Assembly (NCBI GenBank): GCA_031549485.1 | Contig: JAVBPR010000022.1 | Coordinates: 1-10,850, forward strand | Length of the DNA stretch: 10,850 nt | Direction of reading: 5' to 3' | Source: JAVBPR01 sp031549485 | Lineage (GTDB): Bacteria; Bacillota; Clostridia; Oscillospirales; Feifaniaceae | In this document: one piece after another, positions 1-5,756 of the stretch | How the letters are laid out: every line of letters begins with the position of its first letter | Position numbering within the stretch: the first letter of the stretch is position 1 | The notes under the pieces: generated by a model | The model's database searches: none | What the model was told of the DNA's origin: nothing | Seen by the model: the letters and a program-made list of their open reading frames with translations, nothing else | Program-made: the position numbers and the translations under genes

Positions 1-740
1 AAATAACTGCTGAAATAATAGACAATCTGCGGAACAAGCCGGCCGAAATTTATCGAATTTGCGCTTGATAGAAGATAGCCTTTTTCGCTTAAGCTCTCGG
101 CGAACTCTGCGTCTCCGAAGATTTCTTTTACCCCGTTTTGAGCGTTGTCAAAATTCCCTTTTATCGCGGCAACATAAACATTTTCGCCATCCTGCGTCCT
201 CATCTGGAGCTTTTGGATGTCCGACACTCCGTTTTCAGGATAAAAAACGATGATTTTCGTTCCCTCGATATCGCAAAACCCGTCAAGCGCGGCTTTTCCG
301 GTGTCTCCGGATGTCGCCACGAGGATAACAACGGTTTTGTCAACGCCCGTCTTTTTCATCGACTGCGTTAAAAGATGCGGCAACATCTGAAGCGCTACAT
401 CTTTAAAGGCACAGGTCGGTCCGTGCCATAATTCCGATATAAAAAGCTCGTCCGAAAGTTTTACAACCGGGATTGTATTTTCGCCGCCCCATTTTTCGGC
501 GGCATATGCCTTCCCAGCAAAACCGGAAAGCTCTTCTTTTGAAAAGTCGGTAAGATATTTCGAAAGAATTTCAGCAGAAAGCTCACTAAAAGATAGCTCT
601 TTCAGCGATTCGATTTCGGAAAGCGAAAGAACCGGAAATTCTGCCGGAACATATAGACCGCCGCACGACGAAATACCGGCGACAATCGCCTGTGCCGAAA
701 GCACTTCTTCCGCATTGCTTCTTGTTGTTTTAAATTTCAT
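1..740 (-). CDS. thrC: Threonine synthase, N-terminal part (cut by window edge)
   Basis: Threonine synthase is a cytosolic PLP enzyme that converts O-phosphohomoserine to threonine. Reading leftward from an ATG at 740, 246 codons stay open to the edge; the full family protein is roughly 450-500 residues, so about half is missing. Visible motifs: an N-terminal segment with GGLYVP (27-32), the PLP-lysine segment ELWHGPTCAFKD (103-114, Schiff-base lysine K113), the phosphate-binding loop TSGDTGKA (143-150) and NSINFGRLVPQ (228-238). These match the threonine synthase branch that includes the E. coli and yeast enzymes. AGGAGA lies 11 bases upstream of the ATG. The first 11 bases overlap the end of the dipeptidase gene, so it is the last gene seen of the rplS operon. 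The truncation is the window boundary, not a mutation. Confidence 0.95.
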   Translation of the reverse strand, partial: MKFKTTRSNAEEVLSAQAIVAGISSCGGLYVPAEFPVLSLSEIESLKELSFSELSAEILSKYLTDFSKEELSGFAGKAYAAEKWGGENTIPVVKLSDELFISELWHGPTCAFKDVALQMLPHLLTQSMKKTGVDKTVVILVATSGDTGKAALDGFCDIEGTKIIVFYPENGVSDIQKLQMRTQDGENVYVAAIKGNFDNAQNGVKEIFGDAEFAESLSEKGYLLSSANSINFGRLVPQIVYYFSSY

Positions 741-1671
741 ATGTATCCTTTTCTCCTGCCCGCGCCATATAATCAAACGCATTACTATAAAATAACTTAT
801 CAATTAAATCAGTATAACCTAACAAAGCTAATTTGTCAGCAAGTTTCGGCAAATTCGACACATTATTTATTTCTCCGATAAGCCTGTCGGTGCCGTCAAA
901 ATCACAGCCGAGCGAGATAAAATTTTCTCCCCCGAGATTGGTAAATCTTTCTATATGTAAAATCAGGTCGTCAAGACCGTTTTCTCCGACAAACGGAGTA
1001 TGCAGGTTGATGCCGATTATCCCTTTTCTTCTGAAAATTTCTTTTACCATGTCCTCTTTTAGGTTTCGACCGTTACCGCAAATCTCAAAGCAGTTGGAAT
1101 GCGTTGCGATTACCGGCGCATCGGTAAATTCAAGCAGTTCATAGCAGCTTTTGAAATTCAAATGCGAAATATCTATCGCTACACCTTTTTGCAACAGATA
1201 CAAGATAAATTCCTTGCCTTTTGAGGTGAGACCAATTTCCTGCGGACTTTCGGCGCCTCCTGCAAAATCGGTTTCAAAATTATGCGTCAGGCTGACAACG
1301 CAAGCACCTTTACATATAAATTCTTCGAGAAGTTTTTCGTCTTTTTCAAACGGCGCGCTGTTTTCAACGGTCAAAAGGCACGCTGTTTTCCCGCTTTTGT
1401 TCGCCGATTCTATTTCTTTTGCGCTTTTGCAAAAAGCTGCTATATCGCTGTTTTTTTCAAGCTCACTGAGATAAATTTCAAGCAGTCTTCTCGCCGAATC
1501 CGCGGCAACTTCTCCCCGAAGTTCCGGCTCGGTGAATACCGCAAAGCAGACGGCAGATTTTTCGAAGACATTAAGCCGGCGCAAGTCCAGATGATGACTA
1601 TTTTCTCTAAGCGTTCCGCCTTTTGCGGCTATCGCGTCAAGCGTATCACAGTGCAAGTCAAAATAGTTCAT
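730..1671 (-). CDS. Membrane-dipeptidase family (peptidase M19) zinc dipeptidase
   Basis: A 313-residue metallodipeptidase of the M19 (renal dipeptidase) family, within an amidohydrolase-type TIM barrel fold. Known members cleave dipeptides, often with broad or D-residue tolerance; the substrate here is unknown. The binuclear zinc ligands are all placed as in the family: H7 and D9 (FDLHCDT), the bridging E103 (LTVEN), H170 (DISHLN) and H191 (ATHSNC), plus the catalytic-site D257 (LGCDFDG). H170 and H191 are 21 apart, the same spacing as H198 and H219 in the human enzyme. R202 in GNGRNL fits the substrate-binding arginine. There is no signal peptide or GPI/lipid signal, so it should be cytosolic. 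It starts inside the yraN stop (ATGA overlap) with TGAGGT just upstream, and its end overlaps thrC. A role in peptide or amino-acid salvage is inference. Confidence 0.9.
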   Translation of the reverse strand: MNYFDLHCDTLDAIAAKGGTLRENSHHLDLRRLNVFEKSAVCFAVFTEPELRGEVAADSARRLLEIYLSELEKNSDIAAFCKSAKEIESANKSGKTACLLTVENSAPFEKDEKLLEEFICKGACVVSLTHNFETDFAGGAESPQEIGLTSKGKEFILYLLQKGVAIDISHLNFKSCYELLEFTDAPVIATHSNCFEICGNGRNLKEDMVKEIFRRKGIIGINLHTPFVGENGLDDLILHIERFTNLGGENFISLGCDFDGTDRLIGEINNVSNLPKLADKLALLGYTDLIDKLFYSNAFDYMARAGEKDTYEI

Positions 1672-2042
1672 ACTACCTCATAAGCGTTTTCGATATGGTT
1701 TATTTCATCTAACACAATTTTATCGTCTGAAAATTTATAATATACTTCGATAACATCAAATCGCGGCTGTCTTTTTTCATCTTTGCGGGATAAGAGATAA
1801 AATTCAGCGGTTTTTATTGTTTTTTGTTGTTTTGTGTAGGTCACGCTTTCGCGCGCCTGACCAAAATCCTTTGATTTTCTCGTTTTCACTTCGCAAAAAA
1901 CAAGGTATTTATTGTTTGCTGCGATAAGGTCAATCTCTCCGAAACGGCTGTGAAAATTCGCGGCGATAATCTCATATCCTTTATTTCGCAATGCGTTCGC
2001 GCTTTCGCGTTCCCCAAAATATCCTATCAGTTTAGTATTCAT
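1668..2042 (-). CDS. yraN: YraN / UPF0102 family endonuclease-like protein
   Basis: A 124-residue protein of the UPF0102 (YraN) family, which has a restriction-endonuclease-like fold and no firmly established physiological role. The active-site-like residues are visible: E36 and D38 in FGEIDLIA (34-41) and the E51-V-K53 pair in FCEVKTRKS (49-57), giving the D/E...ExK pattern. A Q-x-x-K-type helix follows (KQQKTIKTA, 71-79), and FDVIEV (95-100) matches the family C-terminal strand. Length is normal for the family (about 115-130). It starts by ATGA overlap with the rnhB stop, with AGGGG nearby upstream, and ends with ATGA overlap into the dipeptidase. Adjacency to rnhB is common in Bacillota and supports the identification; a job in RNA/DNA processing is inference. 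Confidence 0.93.
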   Translation of the reverse strand: MNTKLIGYFGERESANALRNKGYEIIAANFHSRFGEIDLIAANNKYLVFCEVKTRKSKDFGQARESVTYTKQQKTIKTAEFYLLSRKDEKRQPRFDVIEVYYKFSDDKIVLDEINHIENAYEVV

Positions 2043-2674
2043 ATCTCGCCCCTAAACTTCTTTAAAAAACTTTTGCGGTGAATATTGCTTATCCCGAATT
2101 CGCAAAGTTTTTCATAATGCAATTTCGTACCGTATCCTTTGTGTTTTTCAAATTCATATTCGGGCATGGCTTTTGCAAGCTCAAGCATATACCGGTCCCT
2201 TGAAACCTTTGCTATTATTGATGCCGCGGCGATTTCCGCGACTTTTCCGTCACCGCCTACGATTGTTTCGGCTTTGCACGGGAGCGATTTCGGCGTTGAA
2301 ATGCCGTCAATCAAAATCATGTCCGGCGTTTTTGGAAGCGCTTCTACCGCTCTCTCCATCGCAAGCATTGTAGCCCAAAGAATATTTAGCGCGTCGATTT
2401 CTTCCGCCGAGGCAGTGCCGATTCCATAGGCAACTTCTTTAATAAGTGTTTCAAAAATAGTTTCACGCTTTTTTTCGCTTAGCTTTTTACTGTCATTAAG
2501 ATATTCTATCTCATAGCCTTTCGGCAAAATAACAGCCGCCGCATAGACGGGCCCTGCAAGCGGACCTCTGCCCGCTTCGTCAATTCCGCAAATCAAAGAA
2601 AAGCCTTGCGACCGCAAGGCTTCAGCTTTACTATAAAGATTTATCAAGTTATCTTTCGCAATTATTTCGGGCAT
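2039..2674 (-). CDS. rnhB: Ribonuclease HII
   Basis: RNase HII cuts the RNA strand of RNA-DNA hybrids and starts ribonucleotide excision repair by nicking at single ribonucleotides in DNA. The 211-residue length is normal. Motifs: CGIDEAGRGPLAGPV (29-43) carrying the first two acidic metal ligands D32 and E33 and the GRG ribonucleotide-sensing loop (35-37), then LIDG with D123, and GGDGKVAEIAAASIIAKVSRD with D142, completing the DEDD set. The HKGYGT segment (178-183) holds the conserved tyrosine (Y181) that reads the RNA-DNA junction. The ATG at 2674 has AAAGGAG about 10 bases upstream, inside the end of rbgA, from which it is separated by 3 bases. An inverted repeat followed by a T-rich stretch lies within codons 17-27 (see the separate entry). 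Confidence 0.97.
   Translation of the reverse strand: MPEIIAKDNLINLYSKAEALRSQGFSLICGIDEAGRGPLAGPVYAAAVILPKGYEIEYLNDSKKLSEKKRETIFETLIKEVAYGIGTASAEEIDALNILWATMLAMERAVEALPKTPDMILIDGISTPKSLPCKAETIVGGDGKVAEIAAASIIAKVSRDRYMLELAKAMPEYEFEKHKGYGTKLHYEKLCEFGISNIHRKSFLKKFRGEI
2592..2623 (-). terminator. Terminator-like hairpin inside the 5' part of rnhB
   Basis: Within the rnhB coding sequence, AAGCCTTGCG (2601-2610) and CGCAAGGCTT (2613-2622) are perfect 10-base inverted repeats separated by two bases. Read as minus-strand RNA this folds into a GC-containing stem of 9-10 pairs closed by a GGUC tetraloop, and the next bases are UUUUCUUUGAUUU, that is, a U-rich tail as in an intrinsic terminator. The tail is interrupted by C and G and the hairpin is coding (residues about 17-27), so translation would normally disrupt it. 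It could be chance, a polarity element that acts when translation of rnhB lags, or an mRNA stabiliser. Structure is seen; function is inferred. Confidence 0.35.
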
Positions 2675-2677
2675 TTT

Positions 2678-3559
2678 TTACCGCTCCTTTGGAGGATATT
2701 CAAGCACAATTCCGGGCAGTTTTCCGCCTCTGTATTCGTCGAGAATTATTCTTGCTGTGCGCTCGGTGTCGACAACTCCGCCAGACTGCAAAAAACCGCG
2801 TTTACGCCCGGTTTTTTCAAGCAGATCAACTCCGGTATCCTCATCCGAAAGTTCTATTTTATATCGCGATTTTACAATATCGGGGAAAAAGTCGCACGCC
2901 ATTTTTAAAAACTCGGCGGCAACCCCTTCTATATCATAAATATCATCGCGGATCGCGCCGGTATAAGCAAGGCGAAGCGCGCTTTCGTAATTATCGAATT
3001 TCGGCCACAAAATGCCGGGAGTATCAAGCAAAAGAAGCTCACTCCCAACATTAATCCACTGCTTGCTTCGGGTAACGCCCGGTCTGTCCTCAACCTTTGC
3101 CTTCTTTTCGCCTGCAAGGCGGTTTATAAGCGAGGATTTTCCGACATTGGGAATGCCGACAATCATCGCCCGAATTGCTTTTGTCATGCCTTTTTCTTTA
3201 TTTCGCTCCAGCTTTTCGGCAAGCGCGCTTCGAATAACCGGCATGATATTTTCAAATCCGCGGCCGCTTTTGCTGTCGAGCAAGACGGCGTTTATCCCTT
3301 TATCTCTAAAAAAGCTAACCCACGCTTTGTTTGTCGCGGCATCGCTTAAATCGCATTTATTTAGAAAAACAACTCTTGCCTTGCTTCCGATAAGTTCGTC
3401 AATTATCGGGTTTTGCGACGAAATCGGGGCGCGCGCATCCAGCAGCTCACACACAATGTCAATCTGCTTTAAATTCTCCTCTATCATTCGCCGGGTTTTG
3501 GTCATATGCCCCGGGAACCACTGGAGATTTATGCTGTTTCCCCTTAAAATTTCTTCCAT
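2678..3559 (-). CDS. rbgA: Ribosome biogenesis GTPase RbgA (YlqF)
   Basis: RbgA is a circularly permuted GTPase required for late assembly of the 50S ribosomal subunit. The 293-residue protein shows the permuted motif order expected: the N-terminal QWFPGHM box (13-19, whose H18 corresponds to the catalytic histidine), G4 NKCD (67-70), G5 around DSKSGRG (95-101), G1 P-loop GIPNVGKSS (135-143), G2 threonine T163 in RPGVTRSKQW, and G3 DTPG (179-182), followed by the RNA-binding C-terminal helical domain. Its ATG shares one base with the lepB stop (TAATG), and no strong ribosome binding site precedes it, so translation is probably coupled to lepB. It lies in the same operon as rplS: L19 is a 50S protein, so the pairing makes functional sense. 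Confidence 0.97.
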   Translation of the reverse strand: MEEILRGNSINLQWFPGHMTKTRRMIEENLKQIDIVCELLDARAPISSQNPIIDELIGSKARVVFLNKCDLSDAATNKAWVSFFRDKGINAVLLDSKSGRGFENIMPVIRSALAEKLERNKEKGMTKAIRAMIVGIPNVGKSSLINRLAGEKKAKVEDRPGVTRSKQWINVGSELLLLDTPGILWPKFDNYESALRLAYTGAIRDDIYDIEGVAAEFLKMACDFFPDIVKSRYKIELSDEDTGVDLLEKTGRKRGFLQSGGVVDTERTARIILDEYRGGKLPGIVLEYPPKER

Positions 3560-4101
3560 TAATTTACTTTTCCGAATTCGTTTATCGGCGCAATTCTGAT
3601 AATCACGCGCCCGATTATATATTGTGAATTAATTATTCCTATCTTGCTGCTTCGGCTGTCGGTCGAGCCGTTTCGATTATCGCCCATAACAAAAACCTCG
3701 CCCTCTTTGAGGGTGAGCGGAAGTTTTATAGCGGGATCGGAGCGGTCAAGCATAGGCTCTTTTATATACGGCTCGTCAAGCTTCATGCCGTCGACATAAA
3801 CGCTGTTTGTATTGTAATCTATATCGATCGTCTGTCCTTCGGTCGCGATAATTCGCTTTATTATAGGTTTATTTGTAAAATTTGGCTGTGCGATAACAAT
3901 TATGTCGCCCGTTTTAGGCGTATAAAAAAGCGAAGAAACCATAACTTTATTGCCATTATCCAGCGTCGGCGTCATAGATTCTCCGTCCACACCGATAATT
4001 CTGAAAATAAATGTTAAAAGCAAAATTACGATGACCAAGGCATAGACAAAAGCGTCCATCCACTCAAAGAAAAAATTTTGATTTTTAACGTTTTCGCTCA
4101 T
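3559..4101 (-). CDS. lepB: Signal peptidase I
   Basis: Type I signal peptidase, the membrane serine protease that removes signal peptides from exported proteins on the outer face of the cytoplasmic membrane. A short cytoplasmic N-terminus is followed by one membrane segment (about 16-36), then the catalytic box GESMTPTL with nucleophile S42, the general-base box IIKRIIATEG with K82, and box E GDNRNGSTDSR (140-150). At 180 residues it is the compact Gram-positive type. Start choice: the frame can be extended to a TTG at 4113, but GGAGGG (4106-4111) lies in that extension, 4 bases before the ATG at 4101, so the ATG is the better start. Downstream, its stop shares a base with the rbgA start. Upstream, a terminator hairpin separates it from rplS, which may lower its expression relative to L19. 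Confidence 0.95.
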   Translation of the reverse strand: MSENVKNQNFFFEWMDAFVYALVIVILLLTFIFRIIGVDGESMTPTLDNGNKVMVSSLFYTPKTGDIIVIAQPNFTNKPIIKRIIATEGQTIDIDYNTNSVYVDGMKLDEPYIKEPMLDRSDPAIKLPLTLKEGEVFVMGDNRNGSTDSRSSKIGIINSQYIIGRVIIRIAPINEFGKVN

Positions 4102-4120
4102 ATTACCCTCCAAATTGACA

Positions 4121-4150
4121 AAAAGGGCAAGCGGTAAAGCTTGCCCTTTT
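4121..4150 (-). terminator. Terminator or attenuator hairpin between rplS and lepB
   Basis: A perfect 12-base inverted repeat, AAAAGGGCAAGC (4121-4132) and GCTTGCCCTTTT (4139-4150), is separated by a 6-base loop. On the minus-strand transcript it begins two bases after the rplS stop and ends in UUUUU before G, the form of a Rho-independent terminator. Because lepB starts only about 20 bases further on with no clear promoter between, partial read-through is the likely design: high rplS output and lower expression of the downstream genes. The symmetrical A/T ends mean it could also stop plus-strand transcripts. Confidence 0.8.
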
Positions 4151-4152
4151 GA

Positions 4153-4494
4153 CTAAATCTTTTCTTTAACTTTGGCCTTTTTGCCTGTGCGTGCGCGCAG
4201 ATAGTAGAGCTTGCTTCTGCGAACTTTACCGCGTCTGGAAACTTCTATCTTTTCAATGTTCGGCGAATGAACCGGAAAAGCTTTCTCAACGCCTACGCCG
4301 TAAGAAACACGTCTGACAGTGAATGTCTCACTGATGCCGCCGCCGTTTTTGCTGATAATCGTGCCCTCGAACATCTGGGTGCGCTCTCTGTTTCCCTCTT
4401 TAACTTTGATGAAAACCTTTACGGTGTCACCGATGTTAAGGGGCGGGCGGTCTGTAATAAGCTGCTCACTGGTAATTGCCTTAATAAAATCCAT
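4153..4494 (-). CDS. rplS: 50S ribosomal protein L19
   Basis: Ribosomal protein L19 (bL19), a small basic protein at the interface of the 30S and 50S subunits. The 113-residue length is standard. Characteristic segments: the PPLNIGDTVKV strand (17-27), ERTQMFEGTII (37-47), ETFTVRRVSYGVGVEKAFP (56-74), and the basic tail GKVRRSKLYYLRARTGKKAK (89-108). The ATG at 4494 has a near-perfect AGGAGG seven bases upstream. It is the first gene of the leftward operon, preceded by its own promoter and a structured leader of about 70 bases, and followed at once by a hairpin terminator. Confidence 0.98.
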   Translation of the reverse strand: MDFIKAITSEQLITDRPPLNIGDTVKVFIKVKEGNRERTQMFEGTIISKNGGGISETFTVRRVSYGVGVEKAFPVHSPNIEKIEVSRRGKVRRSKLYYLRARTGKKAKVKEKI

Positions 4495-4567
4495 TATGAT
4501 TTCCTCCTAAATTGCAGACATTCATGCGATAAAGCAGCTTCGCAGAGGACTGTCCAAATTGCATAGC
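4495..4567 (-). promoter_or_regulatory. rplS 5' leader, candidate L19 autoregulatory structure
   Basis: The predicted leader of about 73 bases can fold into a basal stem GACA/TGTC (4551-4554 with 4517-4520, extendable by two G-U pairs), an internal loop, and an apical hairpin TGCGA/TCGCA (4540-4544 with 4525-4529). The internal loop exposes TCCTC (4545-4549), which is complementary to GAGGA (4502-4506) within the rplS ribosome binding site, so a pseudoknot or alternative pairing could hide that site. Bacillota are known to have L19 leader RNAs that bind L19 (Rfam family L19_leader). Whether this one belongs to that family is inference from position and fold; I could not run a covariance search. 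Confidence 0.5.
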
Positions 4568-4573
4568 TTTTAT

Positions 4574-4627
4574 ATAATAACATCTAAAACCGCCCAAAGC
4601 AAGACTTTTTTATATTTTTTTAATTAA
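4574..4627 (-). promoter_or_regulatory. rplS operon promoter with A-tract UP element
   Basis: On the minus strand: an A/T-only block with two A-tracts (4606-4627), a weak -35 TTGCTT (4597-4602), a 17-base spacer ending in TG plus one base, and a -10 TATTAT (4574-4579). The extended -10 (TGn) and the upstream A-tracts would compensate for the poor -35, as is usual for strong ribosomal promoters. Predicted transcription start is near 4567. On the opposite strand the same stretch holds a perfect TATAAT (4573-4578), a possible -10 for the divergent DUF421 gene, but without a good -35 at the right distance. The other A/T-rich sequence to 4654 holds no further feature I can support. Confidence 0.65.
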
Positions 4628-4666
4628 AGCGCATACTATATCTAATTATTTTTTTGAGGTGTTTAT

Positions 4667-5347
4667 ATGGGCAGCGTTTTTATAAGGACGATTATATTAT
4701 ATTTGTTTGTAATTACTTCCATGCGGCTTATGGGAAAACGCCAGCTCGGCGAGCTTCAGCCGAGCGAGCTTGTTGTTACAATTATGATTTCAGACCTTGC
4801 TTCGGTAGCGCTGCAAAGCACAAATATTCCGCTGCTTTACGGTATAATCCCTGTTTTAACATTAGTTTGCATGGAAATCCTGCTTTCATTCTTCAGCTTA
4901 AAAAGCAACCGGTTCCGAAAAATTCTTACCGGAAGCCCGTGCTTGATTATTAAAGACGGCGTAATTGACCAAAAAATGATGAAAAACCTGCGCCTTAATC
5001 TTGATGACCTTTTTGAAGCTCTTCGCATGAATAAAATCAAAATGTTTACCGAGGTTAAATACGCTTTTATCGAGACAAACGGTCAAATTAGCATTATGCC
5101 GACCGCAGCTACACAACCGCCGACCGCCGATGACATGGACCTAAAAATCAAGGAAGACGTTAACATCCCTACCCTGATTGTTAAAGACGGAGTTTTGCAG
5201 GACGAGCTGTTAAAGAAAAACGGCAAAGATGAAATCTGGCTAAAAAAAGCGCTTGAGTCTCAAGGGTTAAAAAATATAAAAGATGTATTTATTCTTTCGC
5301 TAAACGGCGATGACAGCATAACAACGGTAAAAAGAGAGAGGGTATAA
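4667..5347 (+). CDS. DUF421 (YetF-like) membrane protein
   Basis: A 226-residue member of the DUF421 family (B. subtilis YetF, YrbG, YkjA and relatives). An N-terminal membrane segment (about 4-20) runs into the family signature RLMGKRQLGELQPSELVVTIMISDLAS (20-46), then a second hydrophobic stretch (about 57-78). The rest is a soluble domain in which a PxLIxKDGV motif occurs twice (91-99 and 168-176), an internal duplication usual for the family. Length is typical. The family is common in spore-forming Bacillota and some members sit in the spore membrane; the biochemical activity is not established. GAGGTG lies 6-7 bases before the ATG. It is the first gene of a two-gene operon with the DUF4363 gene, one base after its stop, and is divergent from rplS. 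Confidence 0.9.
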   Translation: MGSVFIRTIILYLFVITSMRLMGKRQLGELQPSELVVTIMISDLASVALQSTNIPLLYGIIPVLTLVCMEILLSFFSLKSNRFRKILTGSPCLIIKDGVIDQKMMKNLRLNLDDLFEALRMNKIKMFTEVKYAFIETNGQISIMPTAATQPPTADDMDLKIKEDVNIPTLIVKDGVLQDELLKKNGKDEIWLKKALESQGLKNIKDVFILSLNGDDSITTVKRERV

Positions 5348-5348
5348 T

Positions 5349-5729
5349 ATGTGGCGTCTTTGGTTTGCGATAATATCGCTTGCAGCTATTCTTTCCTTTG
5401 CAATTTTCGCGATGAATAATCTTGAAAAAGAGAGTGCGCTTATCGAAGAGTGCGCGGAGAATGTTATTTCCGCCGGCGAAGCGGGAGATATGAAAAAAGC
5501 CGAAGAATATCATAAAGAGTTCTACGAACATTATGAACATCTTAAAGCGCTTTTGACCTTTACCGCCAACCATTCGGATTTCAATATGGCGCAGCTTTCA
5601 TATGACCGTCTTTGGGAATATGTTCAGGCAGGAGAATTCTACGAGGCAAAAGCGGAACTCAAATCGCTTAAAACCTCAATCGTCAGCTTAAAAACCTCAG
5701 AGAGTATGAAAATCGAGGATATATTTTAA
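5349..5729 (+). CDS. DUF4363 family protein with N-terminal membrane anchor
   Basis: A 126-residue protein of the type annotated as DUF4363; function unknown. Residues 4-22 are a continuous hydrophobic segment (membrane anchor or uncleaved signal); the remainder is charged and helical, rich in E, K and aromatic residues, and presumably lies outside the cell. Near the C-terminus SLKTS appears twice, at 106-110 and 113-117, exactly one heptad apart, encoded by near-identical DNA, which may be a short tandem duplication or a helical repeat. The ATG follows the DUF421 stop by one base, with GAGAGGG 6 bases upstream. Pairing with DUF421 recurs in Clostridia as far as I know, suggesting that the two act together at the membrane. 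A terminator follows immediately. Confidence 0.8.
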   Translation: MWRLWFAIISLAAILSFAIFAMNNLEKESALIEECAENVISAGEAGDMKKAEEYHKEFYEHYEHLKALLTFTANHSDFNMAQLSYDRLWEYVQAGEFYEAKAELKSLKTSIVSLKTSESMKIEDIF

Positions 5730-5756
5730 AAAGCCGCCCGATGGGCGGCTTTTTTT
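5728..5756. terminator. Bidirectional Rho-independent terminator between convergent operons
   Basis: AAAAAGCCGCCC (5728-5739) and GGGCGGCTTTTT (5743-5754) form a 12-pair stem with a three-base loop. The plus strand ends in seven T and the minus strand reads out through TTTTT and then AAAATAT. It terminates the DUF421-DUF4363 transcript and the rpoD operon. It overlaps the DUF4363 stop codon on one side (5727-5729) and the rpoD stop codon on the other (5755-5757), so one element serves both genes with no spare sequence. Confidence 0.92.

Noticed and set aside
1..740. Apparent truncated or broken thrC lacking its C-terminal half
   Set aside because: The frame is open up to the first base with intact motifs; the missing part lies beyond the window edge.
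1357..1390. Direct repeat CGCTGTTTTC, two copies 24 bases apart
   Set aside because: Both copies lie in the dipeptidase coding sequence and encode different, conserved residues; too short to be a mobile or regulatory repeat.
3012..3599. Open frame of 195 codons on the plus strand, antisense to rbgA and the end of lepB
   Set aside because: It lies wholly opposite well-identified genes, is rich in serine, leucine and phenylalanine as expected for a reverse-strand shadow, and has no ribosome binding site or recognisable motif.
4102..4113. Upstream TTG start for lepB, adding four residues
   Set aside because: The extension contains the GGAGGG ribosome binding site of the ATG at 4101, so initiation at the ATG is much more likely.
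4744..4771. Inverted repeat GCTCGGC/GCCGAGC with direct GCGAGCTT copies at the DUF421 signature
   Set aside because: It is accounted for by the conserved QLGELQPSEL protein motif, where EL codons repeat; no T-run or other sign of function.
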